DNA of 64,000 nt from Methanospirillum stamsii (GCF_046244385.1 NZ_CP176366.1:930001-994000), one strand, 5' to 3'. Shown: positions 1-8,678, counted from the first letter of the stretch. The notes: generated by a model not told the origin, from the sequence alone. Program-made: numbers and translations.

Positions 1-343
1 GATCGGGTTTTAATTCTTTTAATACCCATTCAGGTAGTCCGGCAAGAAAACCGACAGGAGTCTTAACCGATGCATGAGTATCGATTATGACGTTCCCATC
101 AATCCGGGCAATCGCCTGGGAAGCTAGTTGTTGAAGCCGTTTTTGAGTGTTTTTATCCAGTTTCCGCATTTCATCGCGGTCCTGAACCATATTCTCTTTT
201 TGTGCAACTTCAAACATAAAGGTACCAAAATTAATACTCTGATATGGTACCCCTTCTTCCTCAAGCCGTCTGATTGACTCAGTAATGACCGAGGTCTTTC
301 CGACCCCGGGCACTCCGGTAATAATGACTTTCTTCCCGGTCAT
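1..343 (-). CDS. adkA: Adenylate kinase, archaeal AdkA type (C-terminal part cut off by window edge)
   Basis: The enzyme interconverts ATP + AMP and 2 ADP in the cytoplasm. The first 114 residues are present. The N-terminus reads MTGKKVIITGVPGVGKT, with the P-loop GVPGVGKT at residues 10-17. It then follows the archaeal AdkA pattern (NFGTFMFEVA, later IDTHASVKTPVGFLAGLP). The ATG lies 13 bases downstream of the secY stop, so it is the distal gene of the ribosomal block, the usual archaeal position. The 3' end lies outside the window. Identification is by sequence motif plus gene order. Confidence 0.93.
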   Translation of the reverse strand, partial: MTGKKVIITGVPGVGKTSVITESIRRLEEEGVPYQSINFGTFMFEVAQKENMVQDRDEMRKLDKNTQKRLQQLASQAIARIDGNVIIDTHASVKTPVGFLAGLPEWVLKELKPD

Positions 344-356
344 ATTGGAATCTCTT

Positions 357-1796
357 TTATTCTTTACCAAAGAATGTTCGCATGAACGGATACATTTCCA
401 TGATCTGTTCACTGGCGATCTGTTCATAGAGGCGGTATGTAATGGAAACAGTCAGTAAGAGACCGGTACCGGATACAGAACCGATCACACCAAAGAGATT
501 GGCTACAACCGACATTAAACCGATAAATACCCCACCAATTATAGTTACACGGGGAATGTAACGGTCAAGCACTTTTTCAAGGACTGCCGGGTTTCGCCGG
601 TAACCAGGAATGGACATTCCGGACATCTGAATCTGACGTGCAACCGCTTTTGAATCAAGTCCAGCGGTTTTAACCCAGAACAGGGCAAATATTGCACCAC
701 CGACGACCATGAAGACAGTATCAATTCCAAGACGAATGAGTACCTCCCATGGCATATGACCTCCGGTATACATCGGCATCCACCACATCCAGTCACTTGG
801 ACTGTTAATTGGGGCCAGATACCACATCAGACCACTTGTTGGACTCTGTCCGTCAAATGTCCCAAAGATCGTAATCCCGACATTATTTAGGAACAATCCA
901 ATCATCTGGAAATTTGCCTGCAAAACACGAACGAGAATCATTGGCAGAACACTTGCGTAAATCAGCTTTACCGGGAACCTCGCCCTGGCTCCCCGGACCT
1001 GAGTATGTGCAAGGGGAATCTCAACACGGGTGGATTCCACATACACAATAAGCAGGAATATTGCGACGGTAGTGATAAATGCGATCAAATCCGTTCCGAA
1101 GTACTGGATAAAGTTAGCTCCATCGAGCACAACGGCAAAAATCCGTGGGAAGAAACCGACAGGATATGCATCGTTTACAGGGGCCCAGTTAATAAAACCG
1201 TTAATAATTGCTTCGGATATACCTGCAATAATGAACAGCCCGACTCCTGAACCAATACCCCATTTGGTTACTACTTCATCCATCAGGAAGATGAGCACTC
1301 CACCGATACAGATCTGAACAAATATCAACAATGAAAGGATTGTGGCATTTCCTCCGAACAGTGCAGATGCTACTGCCTGGTCCGGCTGTAAAAATCCTCC
1401 GACAATCATCGGGAGAGCCTCTACCACGATCATGATGAAGATCATGAGTTTCTGCAGACCCATGTACTGAATCTGACCACGTATCTCAGATGTATCAATG
1501 TGAATGAGATCCGCACCCTTGAGGAGCTGAAGAACAATTGAGGCAGTAACAATCGGTCCAATTCCTAAGTGAACAATGGATCCGCTTGAACCTGCAAGAA
1601 GAGCACGGAAGTACTGGAACATATCCTGCGATTCGGCTGAAAGTCCAAATACAGGAATATTCGTGAGAATAAAATATACAATTAAAATTGCAGCTGTCCA
1701 GGCAAGTTTGTTCTTAAAATGAACATGGCCTTCTGGCGATTTGACAGATGGCATCTTAGCCAGAATCGGCTCCATCCGGTCGAGTATCTCACCCAT
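357..1796 (-). CDS. secY: Preprotein translocase subunit SecY
   Basis: SecY is the pore-forming subunit of the Sec translocon in the cytoplasmic membrane. The 479-residue protein matches the usual archaeal length. It consists of repeated hydrophobic segments, about ten by inspection. The plug/early region reads NIPVFGLSAESQDMFQYF and a cytoplasmic loop reads STRVEIPLAHTQVRG, typical of archaeal/eukaryotic SecY/Sec61-alpha. It follows L15 by 22 bases and precedes adk, the classical end of the archaeal spc operon. It is presumably co-transcribed with the ribosomal genes. Confidence 0.97.
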   Translation of the reverse strand: MGEILDRMEPILAKMPSVKSPEGHVHFKNKLAWTAAILIVYFILTNIPVFGLSAESQDMFQYFRALLAGSSGSIVHLGIGPIVTASIVLQLLKGADLIHIDTSEIRGQIQYMGLQKLMIFIMIVVEALPMIVGGFLQPDQAVASALFGGNATILSLLIFVQICIGGVLIFLMDEVVTKWGIGSGVGLFIIAGISEAIINGFINWAPVNDAYPVGFFPRIFAVVLDGANFIQYFGTDLIAFITTVAIFLLIVYVESTRVEIPLAHTQVRGARARFPVKLIYASVLPMILVRVLQANFQMIGLFLNNVGITIFGTFDGQSPTSGLMWYLAPINSPSDWMWWMPMYTGGHMPWEVLIRLGIDTVFMVVGGAIFALFWVKTAGLDSKAVARQIQMSGMSIPGYRRNPAVLEKVLDRYIPRVTIIGGVFIGLMSVVANLFGVIGSVSGTGLLLTVSITYRLYEQIASEQIMEMYPFMRTFFGKE

Positions 1797-1818
1797 TCAG
1801 AACCTCCCCAAAAATAAA

Positions 1819-2250
1819 TCAGGAGAGCAGGGCCTGACCGCCCTTGGCCTCGATCTTCTGGATCGCGGACTGGGAGAACGCCTCTGCTGTGATATTCATC
1901 TTGCAGGTGATCTGACCACCACCAAGAACCTTCGCAATTCCTATATCTGCTGCATTGAGAACGACGCATTCCCCATCGCGGGTTGCTGTTCCCTGCTCCA
2001 GAAGTGATGGAATGATCTGGTCAATCAGACCAATGTCAAGCACATCACCAGTCATTGAAGAACGGTGGTGGTGTTTAAATCCACAGGTACCATAAGTCCA
2101 GTTGGCATGGACAACCCCTCTCACGAATTTGTGATCTCGGGATCCTCCTCTGCCACGACCTCCACGGTTCCCTGCACCACGACGGTTTTTATGAGTTCCT
2201 CCACCACAGGTTCGAGAACCCCGGTACTTGGAACGCTTATTTACTGGCAT
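1819..2250 (-). CDS. rpl15: Large-subunit ribosomal protein L15 (uL15)
   Basis: A 143-residue ribosomal protein of the large subunit. The N-terminus is very rich in Gly, Arg and His (SKYRGSRTCGGGTHKNRRGA), the extended tail that threads into 23S rRNA in this family. The C-terminal half is a small globular domain ending in IQKIEAKGGQALLS. It sits between L30 and SecY exactly as in other archaeal spc operons, 5 bases after the L30 stop. The start MPVNKRSKYRG is the first Met and fits the family. Confidence 0.96.
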   Translation of the reverse strand: MPVNKRSKYRGSRTCGGGTHKNRRGAGNRGGRGRGGSRDHKFVRGVVHANWTYGTCGFKHHHRSSMTGDVLDIGLIDQIIPSLLEQGTATRDGECVVLNAADIGIAKVLGGGQITCKMNITAEAFSQSAIQKIEAKGGQALLS

Positions 2251-2255
2251 TGCAA

Positions 2256-2717
2256 TTACCTCATTTTGTAGAGGAGATCATTGATATTCTCCCCGTGATA
2301 ACCCAGGGAACCACCCTGTTGGACAGTCCTCTTCGTAGTCTTATATCCTTTCCGTGGCGGGTGGAGACGAAGTACCGGCTTTAATCCGGGTACATCTGTC
2401 AGGCGGGCCTGTCCACCGGCAAGTGCTGTTGCAAATTCTGAAATTCCACCATACTGGGAATTCTCCTTCACATACTCATCAGTAAGGCGAATATCACCGA
2501 TAAGACGACCACGGTTAGTAAGCAATTCTTCGAGGATTGATGCATTCACTTCACCATAAGCGATGAAATCCTTTACTTTCCGAATCATTCCGGCATATGC
2601 CGGAGTATCCGGGATAAGGACACAATGGTTGATATGATGCAGGCGGAGCATCTTAAGGGTGTCTTTTATCTCACGACGGGTCTTAACCGTTCCGCGGACC
2701 TGTACAACCGCATACAT
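2256..2717 (-). CDS. rpl30: Large-subunit ribosomal protein L30 (uL30)
   Basis: A 153-residue uL30 of the long archaeal/eukaryotic form; bacterial L30 is only about 60 residues. The conserved start YAVVQVRGTVKTRREIKDTL and the motif LRLHHINHCVLIP mark the family. A long C-terminal extension ends in KRTVQQGGSLGYHGENINDL. The ATG overlaps the last base of the S5 stop codon, which suggests translational coupling within the block. Confidence 0.96.
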   Translation of the reverse strand: MYAVVQVRGTVKTRREIKDTLKMLRLHHINHCVLIPDTPAYAGMIRKVKDFIAYGEVNASILEELLTNRGRLIGDIRLTDEYVKENSQYGGISEFATALAGGQARLTDVPGLKPVLRLHPPRKGYKTTKRTVQQGGSLGYHGENINDLLYKMR

Positions 2718-3334
2718 TACTCCATTCCTCCGAGACGAATCATATTCGTTGCTTGCAATGCATTGAACATTGCTTTCGCATAGTTGATGGTAGTCCGGGT
2801 CTGTCCCTGGGTCTGTACCCAGACATCACGGATACCTGCGAGCTCAAGCACTTTCTTACCAATATCTCCGGTTACAAGACCGATACCCTGTGGAGCCGGA
2901 CGGAGTGTTACACGAACACTACCAGCGTTTCCGGTGACAAGCATCGGAATAGAGTGCGGATGACTGCAGCCACATTCCCATGAACCACAGCCACGACGGA
3001 CTTTAACAAGATTTATCTTGGCACTCACAATAGCCTTTTTAATGGCTTCTCCAACCTGAGCATCTTTTCCCTGTCCGAATCCGACGTATCCGTCGCGATT
3101 TCCGACAATTACAACTGCTCTGAATTTTACCCGGCGACCAGAGTCGGTCATCCGCTGTACCATATTGATGTCGAGCACCTCATCGACGAGGTCCGGGAGG
3201 AATGCATCGACGATCTCAGGTTCCTTGATGGGTTTCCCGCTGGTGAGTATCTCGTCAATACTCTTAATTTCACCAGCCTGGACCATACGTCCAAGGCCGG
3301 TCAGGGGCACCCATTCTGACTTGTCAAATGCCAT
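2717..3334 (-). CDS. rps5: Small-subunit ribosomal protein S5 (uS5)
   Basis: A 205-residue small-subunit protein involved in decoding accuracy and mRNA entry. The double-stranded-RNA-binding-like S5 domain is visible (VKFRAVVIVGNRDGYVGFG, then GKDAQVGEAIKKAIVSAKIN), followed by the C-terminal S5 domain (VTLRPAPQGIGLVTGDIGKK). The segment RRGCGSWECGCSHPHSIP is typical of archaeal/eukaryotic uS5. It starts one base after the L18 stop. Confidence 0.96.
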   Translation of the reverse strand: MAFDKSEWVPLTGLGRMVQAGEIKSIDEILTSGKPIKEPEIVDAFLPDLVDEVLDINMVQRMTDSGRRVKFRAVVIVGNRDGYVGFGQGKDAQVGEAIKKAIVSAKINLVKVRRGCGSWECGCSHPHSIPMLVTGNAGSVRVTLRPAPQGIGLVTGDIGKKVLELAGIRDVWVQTQGQTRTTINYAKAMFNALQATNMIRLGGME

Positions 3335-3335
3335 A

Positions 3336-3863
3336 TCAGTTCAGCTCCCCCATGATTGCGTCAACCGTTGCTGCTACATTTGCAGGAAGGCTGCCCGCAC
3401 GGTCCGGAGCATATGCCGCAATGTGTTCTCCTTTACACCGTTCATCAGCCGGAAGTATTTCCTCGTTGTGAGGAATGTCAAATCCAGCTTCTACTGCCCC
3501 TTTCAAAGCAGCAAATACCCGGGCACCCCGGGTAGCACGGTGAAGACCAATATCCATAATTGCCCCTTCCTGACCGACTTTGAGAGCTCGGACTGCAAGG
3601 AGCATTCCGGTCAGATATGCTGCCGGTGTGTTGTTCAATGAACCTTCATATCCGAATTTTCGGAGTTCTGAAGAGTTAACCGCAACATGGGTTTTGTCTC
3701 CTTCCATGTGTGCAGTGACAATCTGACAGATAATGTGACGGTTGGTCTTTCTTACAACCAGTCGTGGCCGGGTGGCAACAACCAGTTTCGTTCTAGCATG
3801 ATAATTGGTTCTTCCATCACGGCGACGACGGAATGAAACAAAGTATCGTGGGCCGGTTGCCAT
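3336..3863 (-). CDS. rpl18: Large-subunit ribosomal protein L18 (uL18)
   Basis: A 175-residue 5S-rRNA-binding protein of the large subunit. The N-terminal block MATGPRYFVSFRRRRDGRTN is followed by the core NRHIICQIVTAHMEGDKTHV and by AYLTGMLLAVRAL. The length is that of the archaeal form, which carries extra C-terminal sequence compared with bacteria. It overlaps the last base of the L19e stop codon and is followed after one base by S5. Confidence 0.96.
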   Translation of the reverse strand: MATGPRYFVSFRRRRDGRTNYHARTKLVVATRPRLVVRKTNRHIICQIVTAHMEGDKTHVAVNSSELRKFGYEGSLNNTPAAYLTGMLLAVRALKVGQEGAIMDIGLHRATRGARVFAALKGAVEAGFDIPHNEEILPADERCKGEHIAAYAPDRAGSLPANVAATVDAIMGELN

Positions 3864-4309
3864 TACTGGTTCCTCCCGATTTCTATCTGGGCTTTCATAT
3901 GGGAAACAGTCCTGAACTGACCTCCGGCTGCACGGCGGTAGAAAGTCCGGTACATTGACCGTTCGATATCTCCGGATTCACGAAGTTCGCGAAGCACACG
4001 GCGTTGTGCTCGTATCCGCTGAATCCAGCGATCTTTACTATTCGTACGTGATCCTGCGGCTCCTTTCCTGCGACCCGGACCCTTACAATGACCATAACTT
4101 CGTTTGGCCATTTTTGCTCGGGCTCTGCCACGGGAATTTCCCCGCTTCTGGTGGGCGGCGATAACGCCCTCCTGGATCAGGTTTCTGATATCCTCTCGTG
4201 AGATGGCCTGCTGCACTTCGCTCAGTTTCTCGGGGTTAAACCATACACGGTTCACACCACATCCGATAACATCAGCAGCGAGGCGTCTCTGACCAGAAAT
4301 CTGACTCAT
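3863..4309 (-). CDS. rpl19e: Large-subunit ribosomal protein L19e (eL19)
   Basis: An archaeal/eukaryote-specific large-subunit protein of 148 residues. The N-terminus SQISGQRRLAADVIGCGVNR and the motif REDIRNLIQEGVIAAH are characteristic. A strongly basic middle (KRGNSRGRARAKMAKRSYGH) is followed by a long basic C-terminal helix. It begins directly after the L32e stop codon without an intergenic base. The presence of eL19 here is one of the features that marks the block as archaeal. Confidence 0.96.
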   Translation of the reverse strand: MSQISGQRRLAADVIGCGVNRVWFNPEKLSEVQQAISREDIRNLIQEGVIAAHQKRGNSRGRARAKMAKRSYGHCKGPGRRKGAAGSRTNSKDRWIQRIRAQRRVLRELRESGDIERSMYRTFYRRAAGGQFRTVSHMKAQIEIGRNQ

Positions 4310-4756
4310 TTACTCCTCCTCCTCAGTTCTCTCTTCTTCTGCAACTTTTTCTTCAGATGCCTTCTTTGAACCCGGATGGCTTGCATCCTTGTAGTTCAAA
4401 ATCCGGATCTTCATTTCAGCTGCCTTGTTCTGCACAAGTTCGCGTTTTTTTCTGCCGACTGTTGCAGCAATCCTGATTGCCTGAACTGCCGGGTCAACAC
4501 CTTCAAGATCTTTGAGGTTAAAAACCCGGATTTCCTTAAGACCACAGGGATGCATCCCTCTGACGGCAAGAGGACTTCCATATCCGGGTGTCGGATGTGG
4601 ACCTTTCGCTTTCCGTAGTTTTCTCTGCTTGCTGTGCAGACCGCGGGGCCTTCTCCAGGAGTCAGCGATAGTTTTCTTCTTATCAACACCTTCACGTTTA
4701 AAGCGTGCATCTTTGGATTTCCGGACTTTTAAAAGCCGGCGGATTTCATCTGCCAT
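4310..4756 (-). CDS. rpl32e: Large-subunit ribosomal protein L32e (eL32)
   Basis: An archaeal/eukaryotic large-subunit protein of 148 residues. The family core is SWRRPRGLHSKQRKLRKAKG and GYGSPLAVRGMHPCGLKEIR. The last about 20 residues are dominated by Glu (ending EKVAEEERTEEEE), an acidic tail contrasting with the basic core. This is probably a lineage-specific extension. The start overlaps the last base of the L6 stop. Confidence 0.95.
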   Translation of the reverse strand: MADEIRRLLKVRKSKDARFKREGVDKKKTIADSWRRPRGLHSKQRKLRKAKGPHPTPGYGSPLAVRGMHPCGLKEIRVFNLKDLEGVDPAVQAIRIAATVGRKKRELVQNKAAEMKIRILNYKDASHPGSKKASEEKVAEEERTEEEE

Positions 4757-5286
4757 TACTGCACACTCCGTGATATAATGTAAATACCATCCTGGAAAAC
4801 CCGGGGATCCCGGTTGCGGATATGAGTTGCACGCTCAATATTTGCTGCAGTGGAACCGACAATTTCTTTATCGATGCCAGTCACGGTAACTTCATCAGTT
4901 CCAACCTTTACGGTGGTACCTGGAAGAATGCGTGCGTAGCGGGGGTGTTTTTCGCCTATGAAATTTACGATTTCCAGACGTTCTCCCTGAACTTTTAACT
5001 GGATGGGAAAGTGGGCGTATACAACTTTCATTGTATACAGATATCCCTTGTTCACCCCTGCACACATATTGGTGCAGTGACTTGCAAGGGTCCCAATCAT
5101 TGAGGTTACCGCTTTCTTATGTGACTCGGTTGAAAACCGGACATCTTCAGAACCAACGGTGATTTCAATTCCCGGATACCACATATCCCGCTTAAGGTCA
5201 CCTTTCGGACCTTTCACGTTCAGGACGCTTCCATCCATCGTGACAGAAACTCCCGCAGGTATGGATACTATTCTCTCAACTGCCAT
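4756..5286 (-). CDS. rpl6: Large-subunit ribosomal protein L6 (uL6)
   Basis: A 176-residue protein with the two repeated alpha/beta L6 domains that sit near the factor-binding site of the large subunit. Visible motifs are SIPAGVSVTMDGSVLNVKGP at the N-terminus and HFPIQLKVQGERLEIVNFIG in the second domain, with the archaeal C-terminus ATHIRNRDPRVFQDGIYI. It follows S8 by 8 bases, as expected in the spc operon. Confidence 0.96.
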   Translation of the reverse strand: MAVERIVSIPAGVSVTMDGSVLNVKGPKGDLKRDMWYPGIEITVGSEDVRFSTESHKKAVTSMIGTLASHCTNMCAGVNKGYLYTMKVVYAHFPIQLKVQGERLEIVNFIGEKHPRYARILPGTTVKVGTDEVTVTGIDKEIVGSTAANIERATHIRNRDPRVFQDGIYIISRSVQ

Positions 5287-5294
5287 TATTTTCC

Positions 5295-5687
5295 TCAGTA
5301 TACGTATCCGAGCAATTCACCGCCGACTCCATTCCGGCGGGCATCATGATGACCCATGACTCCCTTTGAAGTGGAAATCATAAGCATTCCAATACTTTTG
5401 GACGGAAGGTATTGCTGTTCCCAGTATTCCATCTCATCAAGAGATACCGAGTACCGGGGAGAGATACAACCACACTTGTTAATCAAACCAGACATGGCCA
5501 CTTTGTACTGGCCACCACGACCGTCCTCAATCCGGGTATAATCCTTGATATATCCGGCTTCTTTCATAATGCGGAGGAGCTCGCCAATCAGCCTCCCGGC
5601 GGGCTGTAAAATACATTCAGACCGGCCGGTATCAGAGGCATTCTTTAGCGTGCTCATAGCATCCGCCACTGTATTCAGTCTTGCCAT
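5295..5687 (-). CDS. rps8: Small-subunit ribosomal protein S8 (uS8)
   Basis: A 130-residue primary 16S-rRNA-binding protein. The N-terminus MARLNTVADAMSTLKNASDT and the C-terminal motif STSKGVMGHHDARRNGVGGE (SxSxG and the following basic turn) are diagnostic. The length equals that of other archaeal S8 proteins. It lies 10 bases downstream of the small zinc protein S14. Confidence 0.96.
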   Translation of the reverse strand: MARLNTVADAMSTLKNASDTGRSECILQPAGRLIGELLRIMKEAGYIKDYTRIEDGRGGQYKVAMSGLINKCGCISPRYSVSLDEMEYWEQQYLPSKSIGMLMISTSKGVMGHHDARRNGVGGELLGYVY

Positions 5688-5697
5688 GACACTCCCC

Positions 5698-5868
5698 TCA
5701 GTTCAGTTTCTTAAAGCCCATTTTAGAGGCCCATTCACGGAAACACTGGCGGCAGAAGAATATATTGTATCTGCGGACAAGTCCCTGTTTCCGACCACAA
5801 AGCAGACATTCATGGGATCCACGGCCAAATATCTTGGTCCGTTCCTTCCCGGCTTTGTTATTTGCCAT
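5698..5868 (-). CDS. rps14: Small-subunit ribosomal protein S14, zinc-ribbon type (uS14)
   Basis: A short gene of 56 codons, starting MANNKAGKERTKIFGRGSHE. Two zinc-ligand pairs, CLLC and CRQC, about 15 residues apart, define the zinc-binding S14 class found in archaea and eukaryotes. It ends FREWASKMGFKKLN. The ATG shares a base with the L5 stop, and S8 begins 10 bases after its stop. The position between L5 and S8 is the standard one. Confidence 0.95.
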   Translation of the reverse strand: MANNKAGKERTKIFGRGSHECLLCGRKQGLVRRYNIFFCRQCFREWASKMGFKKLN

Positions 5869-6374
5869 TACTGTACCTCCACGCTATAGCGATCTTTCAG
5901 GAAGACTTTCGCATCATCAATGGTTACCTGCTGCTTTAGCGGTAATTTCTTCTGCTGGATGTGGCGTCTTGCAATCCGGACACCATTTCTTCGAAGAACA
6001 ACGGTCACATCAAGACCAAAGATACCAACCTTTGGATCATAACTCTGGCCAGGATAATCGGTGTGTTCTTCAATACCAAAGGAAAAGTTGCCTTGTTTGT
6101 CAAAGGCGCGGGAATTTATTTTATTTTCAACGATACGGATTGAAGTCTCAAGGAATTTATGAGCAGTATCGCCCCGAAGGGTAACACGGCAGCTCATGGG
6201 AGCCCCTTTCCGAATACCGAAAGCCGGCAGAGTCTGTTTTGCAACACTCCGAACCGGAGTGTTTCCGGTAATCTCGGAGATGATTCTTTCTGCATTGACC
6301 AGTTTGTCACCGGCTTCTCCGACACCCATGTGTACGACGACTTTGTCTACAGCAACCGCCCTGTTCGGGTTCAT
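5868..6374 (-). CDS. rpl5: Large-subunit ribosomal protein L5 (uL5)
   Basis: A 168-residue 5S-rRNA-binding protein. The family motifs are VDKVVVHMGVGEAGDKLVNA at the N-terminus, SVAKQTLPAFGIRKGAPMSC in the middle, and FGIEEHTDYPGQSYDPKVGI near the C-terminus. The start codon overlaps the S4e stop by four bases (ATGA arrangement), indicating coupling. Confidence 0.96.
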   Translation of the reverse strand: MNPNRAVAVDKVVVHMGVGEAGDKLVNAERIISEITGNTPVRSVAKQTLPAFGIRKGAPMSCRVTLRGDTAHKFLETSIRIVENKINSRAFDKQGNFSFGIEEHTDYPGQSYDPKVGIFGLDVTVVLRRNGVRIARRHIQQKKLPLKQQVTIDDAKVFLKDRYSVEVQ

Positions 6375-7096
6375 TCTTCAATCCCCCAACGGTCAATTGC
6401 AGGTGATTCTCTTCCAACCATCACGACGTATTCTTCAATGGTCTCAAAGGTTTCACCAGACTGTTCATCTTTCAGGATGACACGATTTGGAAGGCTGCCC
6501 GGAACAGTAATACATTCAGTTACCCGTCCGACAATCCCGGAGTGTTTTCCACCGATAATCATTGCCATGTTACCGGTCTGGAATGGGAAGTGCCCCACAA
6601 TCTTGTTCTTCTCTCCATCCTTTAGTGAAAGGACGATTGAATCACCGGACTTGTACTGCTGGTCAGTAATGACGTTTGAACCGTCACGGAGGTTTAACTG
6701 GATCTTTCCACCCTTTACAATCGTCTTGTTGGTAATCTTCACAAGACGAGAGGATGCTGCTTCCTCATCGATAGGAATAGAAACATGTCTTCCCTTTTTG
6801 TCACGGAGAATCCGGTAGTGTTTTCCGCTCTTTGGAATGGATACGATGTCAAAGATACCAATACCCATATCCGAATGACGGACAGGTCTGCCATTTACGA
6901 TTATGTCACGAGCACGAAGTACGTGCTTTACTTCCTTCATGTTCCGGACAATGCCCATCTGGTCACGAGCCCAGACAACAATCGGAAGTGCATTTTTATT
7001 GTGCGGGCCTGGAGAAGTTTTTGTGACAAATTTATCACTTTTTCTTGCAATTCCCCAGGATTTTGGAGATACTACCCGCTTGAGGTGATGTCCCAT
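6371..7096 (-). CDS. rps4e: Small-subunit ribosomal protein S4e (eS4)
   Basis: An archaeal/eukaryotic small-subunit protein of 241 residues. It contains an N-terminal basic segment (MGHHLKRVVSPKSWGIARKS), an S4-type RNA-binding region around KEVKHVLRARDIIVNGRPVR, the central eS4 domain, and a C-terminal KOW-like turn (MAMIIGGKHSGIVGRV). It follows L24 by two bases and overlaps L5, the usual archaeal order L24-S4e-L5. Confidence 0.96.
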   Translation of the reverse strand: MGHHLKRVVSPKSWGIARKSDKFVTKTSPGPHNKNALPIVVWARDQMGIVRNMKEVKHVLRARDIIVNGRPVRHSDMGIGIFDIVSIPKSGKHYRILRDKKGRHVSIPIDEEAASSRLVKITNKTIVKGGKIQLNLRDGSNVITDQQYKSGDSIVLSLKDGEKNKIVGHFPFQTGNMAMIIGGKHSGIVGRVTECITVPGSLPNRVILKDEQSGETFETIEEYVVMVGRESPAIDRWGIEE

Positions 7097-7098
7097 CT

Positions 7099-7461
7099 TT
7101 ACTCACCGCTCAGTTTCTGCTCACGTTTCTTGTCCTCAAGATTCAGATCGGTAATCACCACATTTGAGGGATCAACCGGACGGGGAACTTCAGTCCCATC
7201 TGCTTTCTTGACAGAAACTCCATCGACCACAATTCGTGCATCCTTAGTGATGACAAAGTCAACAAGCCCGGAAGATCCGGCATGGTCTCCACGGAGAACC
7301 TTTACGGTGTCACCCTTAATTACCCGAATACTCCGGCGCTTGTATTTCCCCTGCAGCTCCTTGGAAAGAGCGGCATGCAGGAGTGAGCCACGCATATGAT
7401 GCGGAGCATTGTACCTGGCCTTCCTCTGTTTCCTTGGCTGACTACTAATTACTCGTACCAT
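7099..7461 (-). CDS. rpl24: Large-subunit ribosomal protein L24 (uL24)
   Basis: A 120-residue protein that initiates large-subunit assembly. It starts MVRVISSQPRKQRKARYNAP and carries the KOW motif IKGDTVKVLRGDHAGSSGLV. The reading frame is open for 22 more codons upstream, but that extension overlaps L14 and is unrelated to the family. I therefore place the start at the internal ATG, which matches other archaeal L24 proteins and is preceded by GAGAGGT. Confidence 0.94.
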   Translation of the reverse strand: MVRVISSQPRKQRKARYNAPHHMRGSLLHAALSKELQGKYKRRSIRVIKGDTVKVLRGDHAGSSGLVDFVITKDARIVVDGVSVKKADGTEVPRPVDPSNVVITDLNLEDKKREQKLSGE

Positions 7462-7471
7462 GTACCTCTCC

Positions 7472-7870
7472 TCACACAATGATGGTGGCCATTGAACCGA
7501 TACGGGGATACCGAATAGCAACCTCACGGGCTACCGGACCTTTGATTTCAGTTCCTCTTGGTTCGTTCTTGTCATCCACAACAACAACTGCATTATCCTC
7601 AAAGCTAAGCCGGAGACCACTCGGGCGCCGGATTTCTTTCTTCTGACGGATAACAACTGCACGAACCAGTTTTCTCCGCATGTCGGGCGTACCTTTTTTG
7701 ACCGACACGGTTGCAATATCTGCCAGCCCTAATTTTGGCTGCCTTCTCCGGACACCGTGATATCCGAAGACTGATACCACCTGGACAACACGTGCACCGG
7801 TGTTATCAGCACAGACAAGCTTTGTACCGGTGCTGACTGCTCGTGGGACTTTTATCCCAAGACCCTTCAT
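7472..7870 (-). CDS. rpl14: Large-subunit ribosomal protein L14 (uL14)
   Basis: A 132-residue protein of the intersubunit face. It carries the archaeal motifs TGTKLVCADNTGARVVQVVS and KGTPDMRRKLVRAVVIRQKK, ending EVAIRYPRIGSMATIIV. The ATG overlaps the S17 stop by four bases. Length and motifs are normal for the family. Confidence 0.97.
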   Translation of the reverse strand: MKGLGIKVPRAVSTGTKLVCADNTGARVVQVVSVFGYHGVRRRQPKLGLADIATVSVKKGTPDMRRKLVRAVVIRQKKEIRRPSGLRLSFEDNAVVVVDDKNEPRGTEIKGPVAREVAIRYPRIGSMATIIV

Positions 7871-8193
7871 GACCGGTTCACCTCAACCACGACGTATGTT
7901 TTCGTCTTGGAAATAGGCCTGCATTCTGCTATACTTACCATGTCACCAACCCGTGCGTGGAGGCATGGAGGGTTGTGTGCATGGATCTTTGAACTCCGCT
8001 TCTCGTATCGCTGATATTTTCTGACAAAATGAAGGTAGTCCCGCTGAACTACTATCGATCCTGTCATCTTATCGCTCACGACCTTGCCGGTGATCACCTG
8101 GCCGCGCACCGGCAAGGTGCCGTGAAACGGGCAGTTTACGTCACTGCAGTCCGTTTCAGGGACCGGGACGTTTAATCCGATATCTCTTGCCAT
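7867..8193 (-). CDS. rps17: Small-subunit ribosomal protein S17 (uS17)
   Basis: A 108-residue primary 16S-binding protein with an OB fold. The archaeal form begins MARDIGLNVPVPETDCSDVN. The core reads VSDKMTGSIVVQRDYLHFVR, followed by KIHAHNPPCLHARVGDMVSI. It begins 9 bases after the RNase P gene rnp1 and overlaps L14. Confidence 0.96.
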   Translation of the reverse strand: MARDIGLNVPVPETDCSDVNCPFHGTLPVRGQVITGKVVSDKMTGSIVVQRDYLHFVRKYQRYEKRSSKIHAHNPPCLHARVGDMVSIAECRPISKTKTYVVVEVNRS

Positions 8194-8202
8194 TATGAGC
8201 CT

Positions 8203-8478
8203 CTATCTCTTGATTCTCATGCTGATGCGTTTTTCCGGCGCCATTACAAGCGCCTGACCATTCACATCAACAGTGGTTCCTGAAGGGAGGGTCACACGAA
8301 ATATTGCCACATTTTTTGGAATATTCCGGATTCCGTCAACAGTTTTTAAAAGAAACATATTTCGTGTCTCTTCCACAACCGTCCCGGAAATCCCTTCAAG
8401 ATACTGGTTTTTTGCTTGTTTCACCCGGACATCCAGACCGGTCAGTTCATGCCGGAGGATATTCTGTGGGGTGATCAT
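8203..8478 (-). CDS. rnp1: RNase P protein component 1 (Rpp29/Pop4 family)
   Basis: A protein subunit of archaeal RNase P, which removes 5' leaders from pre-tRNA. The 91-residue sequence shows the Rpp29 barrel: LRHELTGLDVRVKQAKNQYL, ISGTVVEETRNMFLLKTVDG and IPKNVAIFRVTLPSGTTVDV. It sits between L29 and S17, the conserved archaeal position. The SUI1/aIF1 gene often found between L29 and rnp1 in other archaea is absent here; L29 and rnp1 overlap directly by four bases. Confidence 0.94.
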   Translation of the reverse strand: MITPQNILRHELTGLDVRVKQAKNQYLEGISGTVVEETRNMFLLKTVDGIRNIPKNVAIFRVTLPSGTTVDVNGQALVMAPEKRISMRIKR

Positions 8479-8678
8479 GCGTGTATTCTGCGGTTCTGCT
8501 CGGTTTTCATCCGGGCAATGGTCCGACGAATTTCGCGAATCCTGCCGGCGTTTTCAGTGGAACCTCCGGCACTGACCTTTCCATGGTACTGGATAAGTTC
8601 CATCCGGAGTTTATCGACCTGTTCGACAAGTTCCACATCAGAGAGCTGTGAAACGTCCCGTGCTCGGAATATTGCCAT
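8475..8678 (-). CDS. rpl29: Large-subunit ribosomal protein L29 (uL29)
   Basis: A 67-residue two-helix protein near the peptide exit tunnel. It starts MAIFRARDVSQLSDVELVEQ and contains the family hallmark ENAGRIREIRRTIARMKTE. It begins immediately after the S3 stop codon and overlaps rnp1 by four bases. Its length is typical. Confidence 0.95.
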   Translation of the reverse strand: MAIFRARDVSQLSDVELVEQVDKLRMELIQYHGKVSAGGSTENAGRIREIRRTIARMKTEQNRRIHA